Source: Bacteroidota bacterium (GTDB taxonomy: Bacteria; Bacteroidota; Bacteroidia; Bacteroidales; WCHB1-69). From it: a stretch of 64,000 nucleotides of DNA. The stretch lies in contig JAEWNB010000069.1 of assembly GCA_023392945.1 (NCBI GenBank), positions 10,898 through 74,897 of the forward strand. Direction: 5' to 3'. The notes beneath the pieces were generated by a model that saw only the letters and a list, made by a program, of their open reading frames with translations, was not told the DNA's origin and did not search any database. The translations under genes and the position numbers were made by a program. Below, piece by piece: positions 63,943 to 64,000 of this stretch (position 1 is the stretch's first letter; each line of letters begins with the position of its first letter).

Positions 63943-64000
63943 AAAAAAGATTATTACGAAATGATTAATATTGTTATCCCCTGAGAAACAATGTAGTAAG

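Overview
The window is AT-rich DNA from a member of the Bacteroidota, probably a Bacteroidales-like anaerobe; I cannot name the species. The evidence is: type IX secretion (T9SS) C-terminal sorting domains of type A and type B on four proteins; recurrent TAnnTTTG -7 promoter boxes with almost no Shine-Dalgarno sequences; the gene orders coaX/OMP/TPR/lptC and nusB/DUF1573/yajC/YbbR/coaE; ExbB/ExbD/ExbD clustering; and a LytS/LytTR pair. It reads as ordinary chromosome. I see no insertion sequence, prophage, CRISPR array or rRNA.

Layout. 1-5.7 kb: a sensor kinase cut by the window edge, a large type-B T9SS surface protein, a NYN/LOTUS protein and the Mn exporter mntP. 5.8-9.0 kb: a cobalamin riboswitch followed by a BtuG-like beta-propeller lipoprotein and a T9SS surface protein with a DUF4465-like module. 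9-19.6 kb: a LytS/LytTR two-component system, a small secreted protein, an M16C protease, rlmH, an MFS exporter, a C10 cysteine protease with two CUB-like modules, and udk. 19.6-27.4 kb (minus): a run of L,D-transpeptidase, M64 peptidase, phosphate butyryl/acetyltransferase-family enzyme and a secreted GATase-like protein, then an aminotransferase and two small lipoproteins. 27.6-32.7 kb: tRNA-Ser(GGA), an ExbB/unknown membrane protein/ExbD/ExbD cluster and a T9SS BNR protein. 32.8-35.1 kb: yicC and der. 35.2-40.1 kb (minus): metK under a SAM-II-type riboswitch, followed by a 1151-residue protein that looks like TldD fused to a catalytically dead TldE/PmbA-like half. 40.3-50.1 kb: a polytopic membrane protein, C69 dipeptidase, EP-repeat lipoprotein, radical SAM protein, DEAD-box helicase with a structured leader, corA, an aspartic protease and ruvC. 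50.2-54.8 kb (minus): GSCFA protein, pcrA/uvrD helicase, an unexplained inverted-repeat element and dprA. 54.8-58.9 kb: coaX (with an unusual active-site substitution), OMP, TPR protein and lptC. 58.9-63.9 kb (minus): coaE, YbbR-like, yajC, DUF1573, nusB, and a PhoR/PhoB-like kinase and regulator.

Themes. Much of the non-housekeeping content is envelope work: secreted proteases, surface adhesin-like proteins, energy-transducing complexes and LPS export. Two metabolite-sensing RNAs control cobalamin- and methionine-related genes. The best candidates for a second look are the riboswitch-controlled surface B12 pair, the SAM-II leader upstream of metK and the TldD-TldE fusion, the four-gene ExbB/ExbD cluster with an unknown membrane subunit, and the inverted-repeat element next to dprA. 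All family assignments come from reading motifs by eye; no database search was run.
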